Assembly (NCBI RefSeq): GCF_949987535.1
Contig: NC_080067.1
Location: forward strand, 52,202,910-52,266,909
Direction: 5' to 3'
Length of the DNA stretch: 64,000 nt
Source: Balaenoptera acutorostrata
Lineage: Eukaryota; Chordata; Mammalia; Artiodactyla; Balaenopteridae
The translations under genes were made by a program, and so were the position numbers. This document shows, in pieces, positions 53,346-64,000 of this stretch. The first letter of the stretch is position 1. The number at the start of each line of letters is the position of its first letter. The notes below the pieces were generated by a model, which was not told the DNA's origin, searched no databases, and saw only the letters and a program-made list of their open reading frames with translations.

Positions 53346-54367
53346 AAAGGCAGTCAGTAAGGTGTGGAAAACAACAGAGTGGCTCTGCCTTCGGAGCCTG
53401 CCCTTTAGATGGAGGCCATCTCTGCACCTTATTTTCATCTCTGTAAAACTGAAAAGTTGTCACTAGATATTCTCTAAGTTCTTTTTCTACAATTTCATTC
53501 AACGAGCTAGTGTTCACAGGCACGTGGTGGTACAAAGCACACTCCCTACAACACAGAGAGGCAAGTATCCCAAGGCTTTCCTGGACCAGTTTTGGAAAAA
53601 AAAAAAGAAATATCATTCATGTAGCCATTAATTCATCAATTTCTCTGTCCATCATTCATTCCAAAATCCATTTACTAAGGACCTGGTGCCTACCTGTGAG
53701 GGGTTTACAGTCTTATAGGAGCTGTTACCCGTCTAGTTCATCTTTCATGCCAATCCCAATCTCTTGCTGTTTATAGTGCTGTGTTGAGAAGAATTGTGAA
53801 GTTATATGTAGGCTCAGAGGAAAAGAGTGACATTATAAATTACGGATGTGTATCACGGGCACAGAAGGGCTGAGGGAAGCATATTTACCACACATTTGCC
53901 TTTCCTGGTTTAGCCCTTCATGTAAATTAGAAAAACAACTTTAAGCCCTAATATGATAAATTCCCCTAAATCATCTCACATAGGGATAAAATTTGTCTTC
54001 TTACCATCCTAATAAGCAAATTAATAATAGTTTAGTTCAGCCAGATCAGTCCTATAAATGTCTGTAAAATGTTTTATGGTGATATGTTGAAGAGTTGGGC
54101 TTAAATAACAGACACTAATGAGGGAAGGAAGAGGAAACAGAAAAAATATTCTGTGAAGCTGCACCGGGAGAGGTAGGCGTCCCACTGGATGACGATGCAA
54201 AATTCTCTAATTATTCTAAGAGAGTCAAACTGCCTGGACTACTTAGTTTTCATAAAGATGCAGCTCTAAACATTTTCATTAGTCAAAACAGGAGAGTATA
54301 ATGAACAGCTAACAAATTACTGTAGAAGTTAATTAACTGACAGTTTTCTTTTGGTAAAATCGTGGCA

Positions 54368-54514
54368 TTAGAAATCATTCTTGATCATAAAATCTTCGAT
54401 GGCTTTTACCTTCTTTGTAACGGTGTGGTTAACTTTCAGGTCAAATTTCCACTGCTCTGAAAAGTCCATAACTAGCCTCTTGCCAATACTGAAATTTTCC
54501 TTCTTGCTTGCCAT
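54368..54514 (-). other. candidate small open frame or upstream exon, 48 codons
   Basis: The frame begins MASKKENFSIGKRLVMDFSE, continues into QWKFDLKVNHTVTKK and ends at TAA. It is not in a recognised repeat, is rich in Lys, and has ATGG at the start. A donor-like AAG|gtaaaa at about 54405-54410 follows the codons for VTKK. If spliced to the predicted acceptor at 52225, the frame would continue for 23 more codons and stop just before the WDR49 ATG. I recognise no homologue. The length is well within chance, so this is only a candidate. Confidence 0.25.
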
Positions 54515-54627
54515 GAATCAATTATGAGTTTGTGAAAATCTGCCACATGCCCAGTGCCATCCTAGGCTCTGTGGGGAACAGTGCACTGATGAAGACAGTC
54601 TGTGCTCTCAAAAAGTGGAAGGTTCAG

Positions 54628-54951
54628 GACTTCCCTCGTGGCACAGTGGTTAAGAATCAGCCTGCCAATGCAGGGGACACGGGTTTGAGCCCTGGTCCGG
54701 GAAGATCCCACATGCCGCAGAGCAACTAAGCCTGTGTGCCACAACTACTGAGCCCACGTGCCACAACTACTGAAGCCCACAGGCCTAGAGCCCATGTTCT
54801 GCAACAAGAGAAGCCACCGCAATGAGAAGCCCGTGCACCACAACAAAGAGCAGCCCCCGCTCGCCACAACTACAGAAAGCCCGTGCACAGCAACGAAGAC
54901 CCAACGCAGCCAAAAATAAATGAATAAATAAATAAATAAAAATTAAAAAAA
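54628..54951 (+). mobile_element. CHR-type SINE, divergent subfamily
   Basis: Starts acttccctcgtggcacagtgg, keeps ggtttgagccctgg, has repeated 'gccacaactactgagccc' blocks and ends in (AAAT)n. It is flanked by aaaaagtggaaggttcag at 54610-54627 and 54952-54969. The repeated middle block distinguishes it from the copies at 6358 and 21241. Confidence 0.9.
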
Positions 54952-55612
54952 AAAAAGTGGAAGGTTCAGTCTGGAGAGAAAGCTGACTGGCTGACAGACA
55001 CTTGCTCTCTTCTCCAGTAGGGACCAGCCAACAGCTGCCAGCATAGCGGAGCACGCGGCACCCAAGAGGACAATGCAAGCAGATACATCCACTAGCTTTC
55101 GCTTTTTTGGGAACCTTGGGACTGAATCATTCTCGCCACTGAACAGACACTCCCATATGTGTCCTTGTCACAACTCCCAGTCCACCCCCAAATCCCTGCT
55201 CTCTTCCTCCCCCGAAATTCACACACACCAACACAAATGCAGGCCCTGTCTTTCCTCTTAATTTCCCTTCCCTTTTGTTTGTCCTCCCGTCACCCCAGTC
55301 CTGTTCTTACTAACATTCTTAATCTTTGCCTAGAATTCTCCCACCACCTCCTTCCTATAATAGAAAGCAGCTTCCCCTTATAAACCCCCTTTCCCCACCA
55401 CACTATCTCAAGCTGAAGCTCCTCCTTGGCCCAGGCTCCGTCCCTCAGGGTCAGTGGAAAGGTGTCTTCTCACGGTCTCCTTGCTTCTTGAACCCACACC
55501 TTCCCAACATGGTTTCAGTGGCCAAACACACCCCTACGGCCCCCAGCTCCCTTTAAACATCACCTGCTCCCAGAGCCTGAGAGAAAGCACCAGCCCAGCC
55601 TTTGGCACCTTT

Positions 55613-55872
55613 TTTTTTTTTTTTTCTAATAGATCTTTATTGGAGTATAATTGCTTCGCAATACCGTGTTAGTTTCTGTTGCACAACAAAGCGAATCAGC
55701 TATATACATACACATGTCCCCATACTGTACCTCCCTCTTGCGCCTCCCTCCCACCCTCCCTATCCCACCCCTCTAGGTGGTCACAAAGCACCGAGCTGAT
55801 CTCCCTGTGCTCTGCAGCTGCTTCCCACCAGTCAACTATTTTACATTCGCTAGTGTATATTATGCCCATGCT
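55613..55872 (-). mobile_element. 5'-truncated L1, 3' UTR only
   Basis: About 260 bp corresponding, in reverse complement, to the last 250 bp of the full-length L1 ('ggtggtcacaaagcaccgagc', 'ccagtcaactattttacat', 'tggagtataattgcttc'), with its poly(T) at the left. A short caccttt occurs near both ends. Confidence 0.85.
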
Positions 55873-56363
55873 ACACCTTTTAAGCCCTCAACAAATACTA
55901 GTTTCTTTCCTTCCTTGTTCCGGATCCTCCTGGTTCAAATTAATTCCTCCTTCCGCTCTGCAACCACAGCATCGTGTCTACACTTTCACTACAGCAGTTT
56001 TTCTTTCTGCCTTGCAATATAATTAGTTGCCTTTGTATCTGTCTCTCTCCCACAACGTTAACTCCCTGAGAACAAGGATGGTACCTCACTAACGCCCACA
56101 GCTCTACACTGCCCAACGCAGAACTTTGTATAAACTACACAGTGGTATGGTCATGTGTACTCATTTGTAAAATAGGATGGGCTGAAAGCGAAACTCTCCT
56201 ATAGCTTTGAGTTTTCAGTGCCGGGTCCTGGGGATGGGTGGCACTGAGTCCGAAACGGAGGCAGAGGTCCACAAAAAAAAATTAATGAGGGAAACAAAGT
56301 TTGAGGTTGTATCTTCAAGGCTCTTAGAATAAACTGTTCAAGCACTTTTGAAACAAAGCATTT

Positions 56364-56713
56364 GTTTTTTTTTAAATTTTTATTTATTTTTTGGCTGCGT
56401 TGGGTCTTCATTGCTGCACGGGGGCTTTCTCTAGTTGCGGCGAGCGGGGGCTACTCTTCGTTGCAGTGTGCGGGCTTCTCATGGCAGTGGGTTCTCTTGT
56501 TGTGGAGCACAGGCTCTAGGCATGCAGGCTTCAGTAGTTGCGGCCCACAGGCTCAGTAGTTGTGGCTCGTGGGCTCTAAAGCACAGGCTCAGTAGTTGTG
56601 GCATACGGGCTTAGTTGCTCTGCGGCATGTGAGATCTTCCCAGACCAGGGCTCGAACCCGTGTCCCCTGCATTGGCAGGCAGATTCTTAACCACTGCACC
56701 ACCAGGGAAGTCC
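56364..56713 (-). mobile_element. CHR-type SINE
   Basis: Minus-strand SINE with its T-rich tail at the left and the gggacttccctggtgg-like head at the right ('ccaccagggaagtcc' on the plus strand). It is flanked by tgaaacaaagcattt at 56349-56363 and 56714-56728. Confidence 0.92.
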
Positions 56714-56730
56714 TGAAACAAAGCATTTAT

Positions 56731-57025
56731 TTATTTATTCATTCATTCATTCATTTATTTTTGGCTGTGTTGGGTCTTCGTTTCTGTGCGAGGGCTTTCT
56801 CTAGTTGCGGCAAGCGGGGGCCACTCTTCATCGCGGTGCGCGGGCCTCTCACTATCGCAGCCTCTCTTGTTGCGGAGCACAGGCTCCAGACGCGCAGGCT
56901 CAGTAGTTGTGGCTCACGGGCCCGGTTGCTCCGCGGCATGTGGGATCTTCCCAGACCAGGGCTCAAACCCGTGTCCCCTGCGTTAGCAGGCAGATTCTCA
57001 ACCACTACGCCACCAGGGAAGCCCC
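56731..57025 (-). mobile_element. CHR-type SINE, inserted beside another
   Basis: A second minus-strand copy of the 6358-type subfamily, flanked by agcatttat at 56722-56730 and 57026-57034. The left duplication overlaps the right target duplication of the preceding SINE, so the two integrated at the same AT-rich spot. Confidence 0.92.
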
Positions 57026-58009
57026 AGCATTTATTTTTATACATGCAATTTCTCCACAAGATGCTCCCGTGCTGAGGCCCTACTCTGTCCCAGGCACTGC
57101 TTTAGACACCAGAAAAGCAAAAATGAATGAGACACAGCTCTGTGCTCACTGTCGCTCGGAGACATATAACAGTAAACGTTGGTTTTAAGTTAATTTTACC
57201 TTTGGAGAAAGCAGGTCCCCTGTTAACTCTTAGGCAACAAAATATTTCCTTTTTTTGATCTGCTGAACAATGTCCAAAGTAAGAAAACTATATTTTTATA
57301 ACAGCATTTCTCAGGCTGTTCAAGTATTTAAACACTGAGAATTCATGAAATAATGATATCCTGAAATAACTAAATATATCATTTTGCAATAAATTGCATA
57401 TTGTTATATGTCAAGTTCTAGTCTAAGCAAGCAGTTGTAGCCAAATTTTAAAATATATGGAAGTGGAAGGTAAAATTAGGAAAATCCTAATTTTTGACTT
57501 AAGCATTCCTACTCATTTGAAAAAAGCAACTGCGATTTTTATATTATCAGTAGATACTTAAGATCCACTGAACTGAATATTGAGAAACAGTGCTTAAAAA
57601 TATTCTCAAATTCAATCTTTTTTATGCAAATTCTGATAGGCCTTCCCAATAGTTAATCACTTTTTGAGCCCTCTTTGCTCTAACATAAAAATCCTTGTCT
57701 TTGAAATCCAGTGTCCACGTTCAAAGTCCCACATGAGCTTGTTGTTTGTCAGCGGGATTTCCACAAGGGAGCCACTTTCTGGGCAATTACTCTGAACTAC
57801 CAAATTCCTTTATGTTTCTGCTCTAAGAGGACACTGCATTTTATTCCATTTGGAGCTTGAGAACAGTGTGTCAAAGTCACCTTGATATTGAACACTTGCA
57901 TCCATGTATAGAACCACTAAAAAGTAGTCACAAAATCATTGCATGAAAGGAGTCACTGAAAATCCAGTAAACATTTATTGATTTCTTCCTTGAAGAAAGA
58001 AGGAAAGCA

Positions 58010-58390
58010 GGTAGGTGGGAAATTAACAATTATTGAGTCCCTAGTATATGCTAAACACTGTGTTAGGCACTTTCACAAATTAATTTTATTAAGCCTCATG
58101 ATATCGCTGCAAGACACTTGATATTTTCCCAATTTTGTTTTACTGATGATAGTACCAAACAAGATTAAGTATCTTCCCCAACTTCACACACCTTGCAAAT
58201 TATATAATAATATCATAGTATGGTCTCTGCTAAGACTGGACACATTTTCTCATTTAATTCTCTTTGAAACTCTATGATGTGGGCACCATTATGGTCACCA
58301 TTTTACAGATGAAGAAACTGAGGCTTAGATGGATTAAATAACTTGTCTAAGATCACCCAGCAAAGCTGTAATTCAAAACTCAAATCCTTC
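58010..58390 (+). repeat. two MIR-type SINE remnants
   Basis: 58010-58150 has 'attgagtccctagtatatgc', 'cactgtgttaggcactttcac' and a 'ttttactgatgatag' end. 58235-58390 has 'ccattttacagatgaagaaac', 'ttgtctaagatcacccagc' and 'attcaaaactcaaatcc'. Both are old. Confidence 0.7.
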
Positions 58391-58529
58391 TATGTACTCC
58401 ACAGTGTAGAACCCTGTACAGAGTAATCTGCTAGACACCATAGTAAATTCTAATCCAGTTTGGGAGCTGAGATGTGTGAAAAGTGGGGAAACGAGAAAGC
58501 ATATACTTGGTAATAAAGTCAAAGGAACT

Positions 58530-58685
58530 TAAGAATTTGGACTCAGTACACCGGGTTTAAGTCTTAATTCTCTCACTTTCAATCCTTTATTTCTTGGGCA
58601 AGCTGAATCATTTCTCAAAATGAAGATAGTAATATTGTTTATTTCAGAATAGTTTTAAGGTTAAAATGAGATAATATGATGAAAG
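58530..58685 (+). repeat. MIR-like SINE remnant
   Basis: 'ccgggtttaagtcttaattc', 'ttgggcaagctgaatcattt', 'tcaaaatgaagatagtaata' and 'aggttaaaatgagataat' follow the central and 3' part of MIR. Confidence 0.5.
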
Positions 58686-58982
58686 CTGCCTGTAAATTGT
58701 AAAACTTTATGCACATGAATTAGCATTAATAATAGTACACAGTCAGAGAAAGGGAAATTCCCTGCAAACTCAGAAAGATTGGGTAGGAGTTCACAGAGAG
58801 ATTGCAATATTGTAATTGTAAAACAGAATGAAGCAAAATCATCCATGTCATGACATTTTCTGTTGAAGCTGAGATTCTATAACCATTTTCATTGCTCCTA
58901 GGAAGTTCTTACATCTAAATCCATCCCAGAGAGATCAAAGCCATATCAATATATTCAAGGTTAGTTATTAAATACAATGCTT

Positions 58983-58984
<2 letters not shown>

Positions 58985-59017
<33 letters not shown>
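58985..59017 (+). repeat. (TG)n microsatellite
   Basis: A pure TG tract of about 16 units. Confidence 0.95.
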
Positions 59018-59020
<3 letters not shown>

Positions 59021-59529
59021 ACTTAACACTTTGAAAAAACATTTTCTGGCTTAGAATTAGTTAGAGATAATGGCAACTACAGAAGTCTCCTCTAATGGAT
59101 CTGGTCTGCTTAGCACTGAACCTACTTTTAATAACAACAGAAATAGCTCTTCCCCATCACCAAAACAGTGTTACCACTATCCGTCATAACATGAGCCTCT
59201 TACTGCTCAAGTGCCCAAATCCCCAGAATCAGATGTTTTGTTTATAAAGCATTAAAAACTCTGTTTTAGAAGGAAAGTACTCTCTAGATGACTTAGCCTC
59301 AAGGGAGGATACATACATGTAAACATATACATATACATATGCATATGCATATAGGAGAAGAAAGACAGAGGGGGAGGAGCCATGTAAGAGTGTAAGATTG
59401 GGAGCTTCTAGACAAGTTGTCTCAAAGAGAGGGAGGGTCATGGGCAGCCACAGAGCTGAGCATTACCTGGGGTGGCAGAGGTGTAATTAGAGATAAAAAT
59501 ATCTCCAGAAGAGATAAAATGTAAGGGGA

Positions 59530-59720
59530 CAAGAGCTCTAAGGTCAGAGTCAGGAGACCTGGATCTTAATGTAGTCCTACCGTGTCCATGTAACACTAGA
59601 CATTTACCTTTGGGCTTCAGTTTCCTCGGTCGTAAGTGGAGATAATAATTCCTACAAATCCACTTCAAAGACTCGCTTTAAGTCTCAAAGAAGATCATGT
59701 ACGTGAAAACATTTGCCAAC
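59530..59720 (+). repeat. MIR SINE remnant
   Basis: 'gtcagagtcaggagacctgg', 'ttgggcttcagtttcctcgg' and 'gtggagataataattcctac' are in MIR order. Confidence 0.65.
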
Positions 59721-60010
59721 CAGAAAGAGCTATGTAAATATTTGTTGGTTGATTCATTCATTCATTTTATAATATTTTTATGTCACTTAACATGTGTAGG
59801 GCATCATCGTCATGATACCAACGCTTATCAGTCATGGGTCTTAACAGTAAAGGGCATAAAGTCTAAAAAATGAATCATGTAGGTAAAATAAATGTTATAG
59901 ATGAAGTACTACGTGGATTTCGTTAAGAAAGAGATTGCTTAAGTATATTTGAGGGGGCATTGTGAATGGAGCAAAGATGGCTTTGGAAGAGGTGGCACTG
60001 GAGTTGGTGT

Positions 60011-60452
60011 TATGGCTTGCTTTATGTATCCCCAAAATTCATATGTTGAAGTCCTAACTCCTGATACCTCAGAATGTGACCTTATTTGGAATAGGGTCAT
60101 TGCAGAGCCAATTAGTTAAATTAAGATGAGGTCATATTGGAGTAAGGTTGGCCCCTAAGCCAGTATGACTGGTATCCTTATAAAAAGAGGAAATTTGTAC
60201 ATAAACACACACACACACACACACAATACCATGTGAAGATTAGAGTTACTCTGCCACAAGCCAAGGAAATACTAGAAGCTAGTAGTGAGGGCTGGAACAG
60301 ATCTTTCCTTAGTGCTTGCAGAGGAAGCATGCCTGCTGTCACCTTGATTTCAGACTTCCAGCCTCCAGAACTGTGAGATAATAAATTTCTGTTGTTTAAT
60401 GAAGTCACTCAGTCTGTGGTACTTTGTTATGGCAGCCCTTGGAAATTAATAC
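60011..60452 (+). mobile_element. MLT1-type solitary LTR
   Basis: Starts TGTTATGGCTTGC, continues 'ccccaaaattcatatgttga', 'gtgaccttatttggaatagg', 'tgaagattagagttactctg' and 'cagcctccagaactgtgaga', has ATAATAAATTTC, and ends 'gttatggcagcccttggaaa'. This is a nearly complete MaLR LTR. A CA tract at 60206-60226 lies inside it. Confidence 0.85.
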
Positions 60453-60639
60453 AATTGTTTATATGGTAATACAAGAAAAACAGTTTATGTATAGAAACGT
60501 ATGTTATTAATATATTTATTATTGTTATGATTAAGCTAATAAAAATGTAAATATAATCATTGTAATACAATAAAATGCTATTAATATATTATAGAATATT
60601 ATATTGAATATAATATACTATTATAATATTATATAATAT

Positions 60640-60703
60640 TAAGCACCTAGCACAGTGCTTGGTACATAGTAGGCACCAAATATTGATAAATACTTATTGA
60701 GTT
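60640..60703 (+). repeat. L2 3' end remnant
   Basis: 'aagcacctagcacagtgctt', 'ggtacatagtaggcaccaaa' and 'tattgataaatacttattga' match the 3' end of L2. An A/T-only stretch (60530-60640) precedes it. Confidence 0.65.
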
Positions 60704-60852
60704 AATTTTTTTATATTTATTTATTCATTTATTTGGCTGTGCCAGGTCTTAGTTGCGGCATGCAGGATCTAGTTCCCCGATCAGGGATCAAACCTGGGCC
60801 CCCTGCATTGGGAGCATGGAGTCTTAACCACTGGACCACCAGGGAAGTCCCC
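60704..60852 (-). mobile_element. short tRNA-derived SINE (CHR-related)
   Basis: About 145 bp with tail (TTTA)n at the left, 'tagttccccgatcaggga' and 'aacctgggccccctgcattgg', and head 'accaccagggaagtccc' at the right. It is shorter than the other CHR copies and represents an older CHR-like subfamily. Confidence 0.8.
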
Positions 60853-61734
60853 GAATGAATGTTTTAATAAATAAAAAGGAGATCGCAGAAAGAGGAATAG
60901 ATTGGCAACAAATATATATTTTTTATCTGTTTTATACTTTCTTTTCCCTCCCGGACCAATCCCTTACTTATCACACACAAGAAAAATCAGAAAAATCCAC
61001 GCTCCTGTGAAAAATGCTGCCACTTCACCTTTGTTTACTCTAAGAAATTCTGTCTAGGAAAGCAAAGAAATAGAAAAAGTCAAAACTTGTAAAAATCAAA
61101 GTTCTGAGACAAACTGCACTTTAAAAGATTGAAAGCTGTGATCCCAAGAGAGAACACCTGCCACAACAATATTTCTCACAGAACAGAATGCTCCCAGACA
61201 CGGTGCTCTGATGAAAGCCCTGAAGACCACAGGCCTCTATTTGTCTGCGGCAGAAACAGCAATGGTCAAATTAATATCAGAAATACACTCCTAAATCAAT
61301 TGTTGCACATGTACCCATAGAGAAGGCATCTTAGAAAATGCAGATGGAATGTTTGCAATCATTGCCTAGACCAAATGCTGTCAGAGAAAATGGATCTTAA
61401 TTTACTCAACATATTTTGGTTTCATAATTTTCACAATTAATTCTTGACAATGTCTGAAAAAACCTGAGGCCCTTTAAAGGCAAGCTTTAAAAATGCACTC
61501 TGGAATGGGGCAGGGAGTTAGGCATGTTCAGAGCAGATGGCAGGAGGTTTGATTACTCTGTTCATGTCCTCTACAGATGTGTGTGTGTGTAGGGGGCCAG
61601 TTAGCTCAGGAAAAAGCTTATCTACCTATTGGGAAAATACAGCAGTGATAATGGTCAGGAACACAAATTTACCAAGTGGGATGCTAAATTTAGGGAAGTG
61701 ACTCAGATTTTCAACTAAGGAGAAAAATGATACA

Positions 61735-61865
61735 AATCTATGATCATAACCAGCTGCATGATCTTGGGAAAGTTACTCAACCTCTCCGGTTTCAGAATCT
61801 TCATCTGTAAAATTAAAAGATTAAATCATATGATCTTTAAATTCTCTTCCAGCACCTAATTTTAA
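61735..61865 (+). repeat. MIR SINE remnant
   Basis: 'gctgcatgatcttgggaaag', 'ttactcaacctctccggttt' and 'cttcatctgtaaaattaaaag' are in MIR order. Confidence 0.7.
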
Positions 61866-62169
61866 GAAAGAGGGGAGGGGAAAGCGTAAGAGCCCTGTGA
61901 GCTCTGCAGGAAAAGAAAATATTCCATGTCCTAGGTAATATTATTGCATTTGTACCCACAGTACCCAGGACATGTCTTTTGACATCATAAATACTTTTTT
62001 GATGATAAATTAAATTATCATATGGACCAACTAATGCACCTGTCAGTCAAGCATTTGCCCACCTGCCACACTCTGAGCCCAACACTACCTGCTTCTCTCA
62101 TTGGATTAGCAGTGGAGATTTCAGCAGCTGATTATGGCAAATGGATTCTGTCAAAAGAATACAGTTCAA

Positions 62170-62320
62170 ATGGATTTGTTTATTCACACATTTATTTCCC
62201 CAGACACTGATTGATAGTGTGGGCCACGCATAGTGTTATGCACTGGTGCTATAAAGTGACAAAGAAAGACTGGCTCCTACTCTCATGAAGCTTACATTCT
62301 AGTAGGGTAAGAGGTGGATT
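62170..62320 (-). repeat. L2/MIR-related remnant
   Basis: 'tttattcacacatttatttcc', 'ctcatgaagcttacattcta' and 'gtagggtaagagg' resemble the same L2-like 3' end seen at 32840-33000. Confidence 0.4.
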
Positions 62321-62734
62321 CAAGGAAGAACATACAGGGGGCTCCTAATCCAGAGTTGGAAAGATGGGGAAAGGAAGATGCATTGAAAAAATAGTCATAG
62401 TTATGATAACTCCCAAATGATGAGTCGGTATTAGCCATATAAAGAATAGGATGAAGGGGGTTTAAATAGAAGAAACAATATGTGCAAAGGTCTGGAGGTG
62501 ACTGAGTTCATGGTGGATTCCTGGGGATAAAAATAATTTAGTTTGGATGGCTCATACAGCATAGGGAAGGAGGGCTGGGGGAAGGGGTGGGAGTCTGGCT
62601 GGAGAAGTAAGCTGGTCTAGATCATGACAGCTGTGCTGGGGAGCCAGGTGTTCATGCTGAGGGCAGTGAAGCTATGGAAAATTTAAGCAGAGGATGTAAC
62701 ATGATGAGATGTGCATTCATGGAAGATCACTGAT

Positions 62735-63222
62735 GCCCAGTGGTTCTCATCTAGGTAATTTTTAAGTGATCTAGGCAGCTTTAAAAAAATTCAATGCCCA
62801 GTTCCACTTCAGAACAATTATTTAAAATCTCTGGAGGTGGGGGGCTTCCCTGGTGGCGCAGTGGTTAAGAATCCGCCTGCCAATACAGGGGACACGGGTT
62901 CGAGCCCTGGTCCGGGAAGATCCCACATGCCACGGAGCAACTAAGCCCGTGCGCCACAACTACTGAGCCTGTGCTCTAGAGCCCGCGAGCCACAACTACT
63001 GAAGCCCATGTGCCTAGAGCCCGTGCTCCGCAACAGAAGAAGCCACTGCAATGAGAAGCCCTCGCACTGCAACGAAGACCCAACCCAGCCAAAAATAAAT
63101 AAATAAAATAAATTTATTAAAAAAATTAAATCTCTGGAGGTGGAATCCAGACACCAGTAATTTTTCGAGTTCCTCAGATGATTCCATTGTACAACTAAAA
63201 TTCAGAACTACTGGGTCAAAAA
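62735..63222. repeat. hAT-Charlie element (MER5-like) split by a SINE
   Basis: 'cagtggttctcatctaggtaat' at the left and 'cagaactactg' at the right are the inverted ends of a MER5A-like element; 'tcaatgcccagttccacttc' is typical interior. The CHR SINE at 62841 interrupts it. Confidence 0.65.
62841..63127 (+). mobile_element. CHR-type SINE, full length
   Basis: Starts ggggcttccctggtggcgca, keeps ggttcgagccctgg, ends in (AAAT)n, and is flanked by aaatctctggaggtgg at 62825-62840 and 63128-63143. Confidence 0.94.
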
Positions 63223-63840
63223 GAGGCAGGATCAACTAGGAGACAATTGAAGTAATAAAGCTGACAGCTGATGATGGTTTTTATTTATCCCAGAAAAGTA
63301 TCAGAAATGCAAGAGAGAGTATTTGATAAGTGTGGAGGAGAGAAAAATCCAGAATAAGCATCAGCACAATTCTGAAACCTCTTATTGTATGGTTTAGATT
63401 TCAGAAATCATTTTAATAGTTTAAACATTTTAAAACATAAAAATAATTAAATAAGATGGGGGAAAAAATGAAAATTGAACACAAAAGAAACAAGTGAACC
63501 CAACCAAATGCATCACATAACCACAAGGAAAGAAAAAACAAAACCAGTCCAGAGAATGTTGGAGCACAGGACCTTGACTATATAACCTCAATTTAAGGAC
63601 AAAAAGAACTACAAAGAATCTTGAACTCTAATAGTTTTCTTGATTGCAGTGACATTTTGAAACTATTCTGAAACTATTTTGTGTGTATTACAGGGTTGCA
63701 CAAATAAATGAACATTGATTTTGTTAGGAATCAGGGTTTTCATTGTAGCAGAAGGGAGATACAAACATGGAATGGGAAGAGGCGAGAAGAACTCTATGCT
63801 GTTGCATTGGAATTAGAAGATATCAGTATAAACTAATTTC

Positions 63841-63872
63841 TCTCTCTCTCACACACACACACACACATACAC
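63841..63872 (+). repeat. (TC)n(AC)n microsatellite
   Basis: A short TC tract followed by an AC tract. Confidence 0.9.
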
Positions 63873-64000
63873 ACTTATTTCCTAGCTCTGACTGCTGAGA
63901 CAACTCAAATGCAATAAGCACATTTAGCCCAGGTCTTCATTTCTAAATATGATTCTCCTTGGAGAACTAAATGATTCTAGAACCAGGGCAGGAGTAGTAC

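Larger units (their letters stand above)
52226..64000. other. upstream flank or 5' UTR intron of WDR49
   Basis: No confident coding exon is seen on either strand. It contains CHR SINEs, MIR and L2 remnants, an MLT1 LTR, a short L1 end and a candidate small frame, all listed. In mammals PDCD10 lies upstream of WDR49, but I found none of its exons here. I see nothing identifiable in 52230-53180, 53740-54360, 57030-58000, 58690-58980, 59020-59520, 60860-61720 and 63220-64000. Confidence 0.6.

Noticed and set aside
53299..53616. 105-codon minus-strand frame as a WDR49 upstream exon
   Set aside because: It overlaps a MIR element, starts in a T-rich run and has no convincing splice sites or recognisable similarity.
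52226..64000. PDCD10 exons expected upstream of WDR49
   Set aside because: I looked for the conserved C-terminal coding sequence on the minus strand and found none; the gene probably lies beyond the right edge.

Overview
This window is mammalian nuclear DNA, most likely from a cetacean. It is dense in interspersed repeats and contains spliced exons with GT/AG borders. Several well-preserved SINEs begin with 'ggcttccctggtggcgcag', the tRNA-derived CHR type known from cetaceans, hippos and ruminants. I see no BovB or Bov-tA element, which argues against a ruminant. Species assignment is an inference from repeats only.

The only protein gene I recognise is the 5' half of WDR49 (WD-repeat protein with an N-terminal EF-hand region), on the minus strand. 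Five coding exons read right to left: 51979-52146 (start codon), 25639-26079, 22164-22340, 20825-20999 and 781-948. All splice sites are canonical and all phases agree. Together they encode 376 complete codons without a stop. The last exon is small and easy to miss, because no long open frame marks it. The remaining exons lie beyond the left edge. The right 11.8 kb is upstream sequence, where I place no confident exon.

Layout: 1-780 intron downstream of exon 5; 949-20824 intron 4, containing a decayed second copy of exon 5, a solo LTR and a full-length 7.3-kb L1 in antisense to the gene; 21000-22163 intron 3 with one SINE; 22341-25638 intron 2 with an old L1 split by an LTR; 26080-51978 intron 1 (25.9 kb) with many L1, MLT1, L2, MIR and DNA-transposon remnants; 52226-64000 5' flank or 5' UTR introns with clustered CHR SINEs, MIRs and an MLT1 LTR.

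The most unusual observations are: (i) a relic duplicate of WDR49 exon 5 about 1.4 kb upstream of the real one; (ii) a 2.15-kb retro-insertion at 34201-36347 that joins an internal L1 ORF2 fragment to about 0.75 kb of apparently non-L1 sequence inside one target-site duplication; (iii) an L1 insertion at 41576-42125 that looks like a 3' transduction; (iv) a near-perfect 21-bp hairpin at 43163-43209; and (v) a small lysine-rich open frame with a donor-like site at 54368-54514, upstream of the WDR49 start exon. No bacterial, phage or CRISPR-type system is present. Repeat family names come from recall of consensus sequences, not from a database search.
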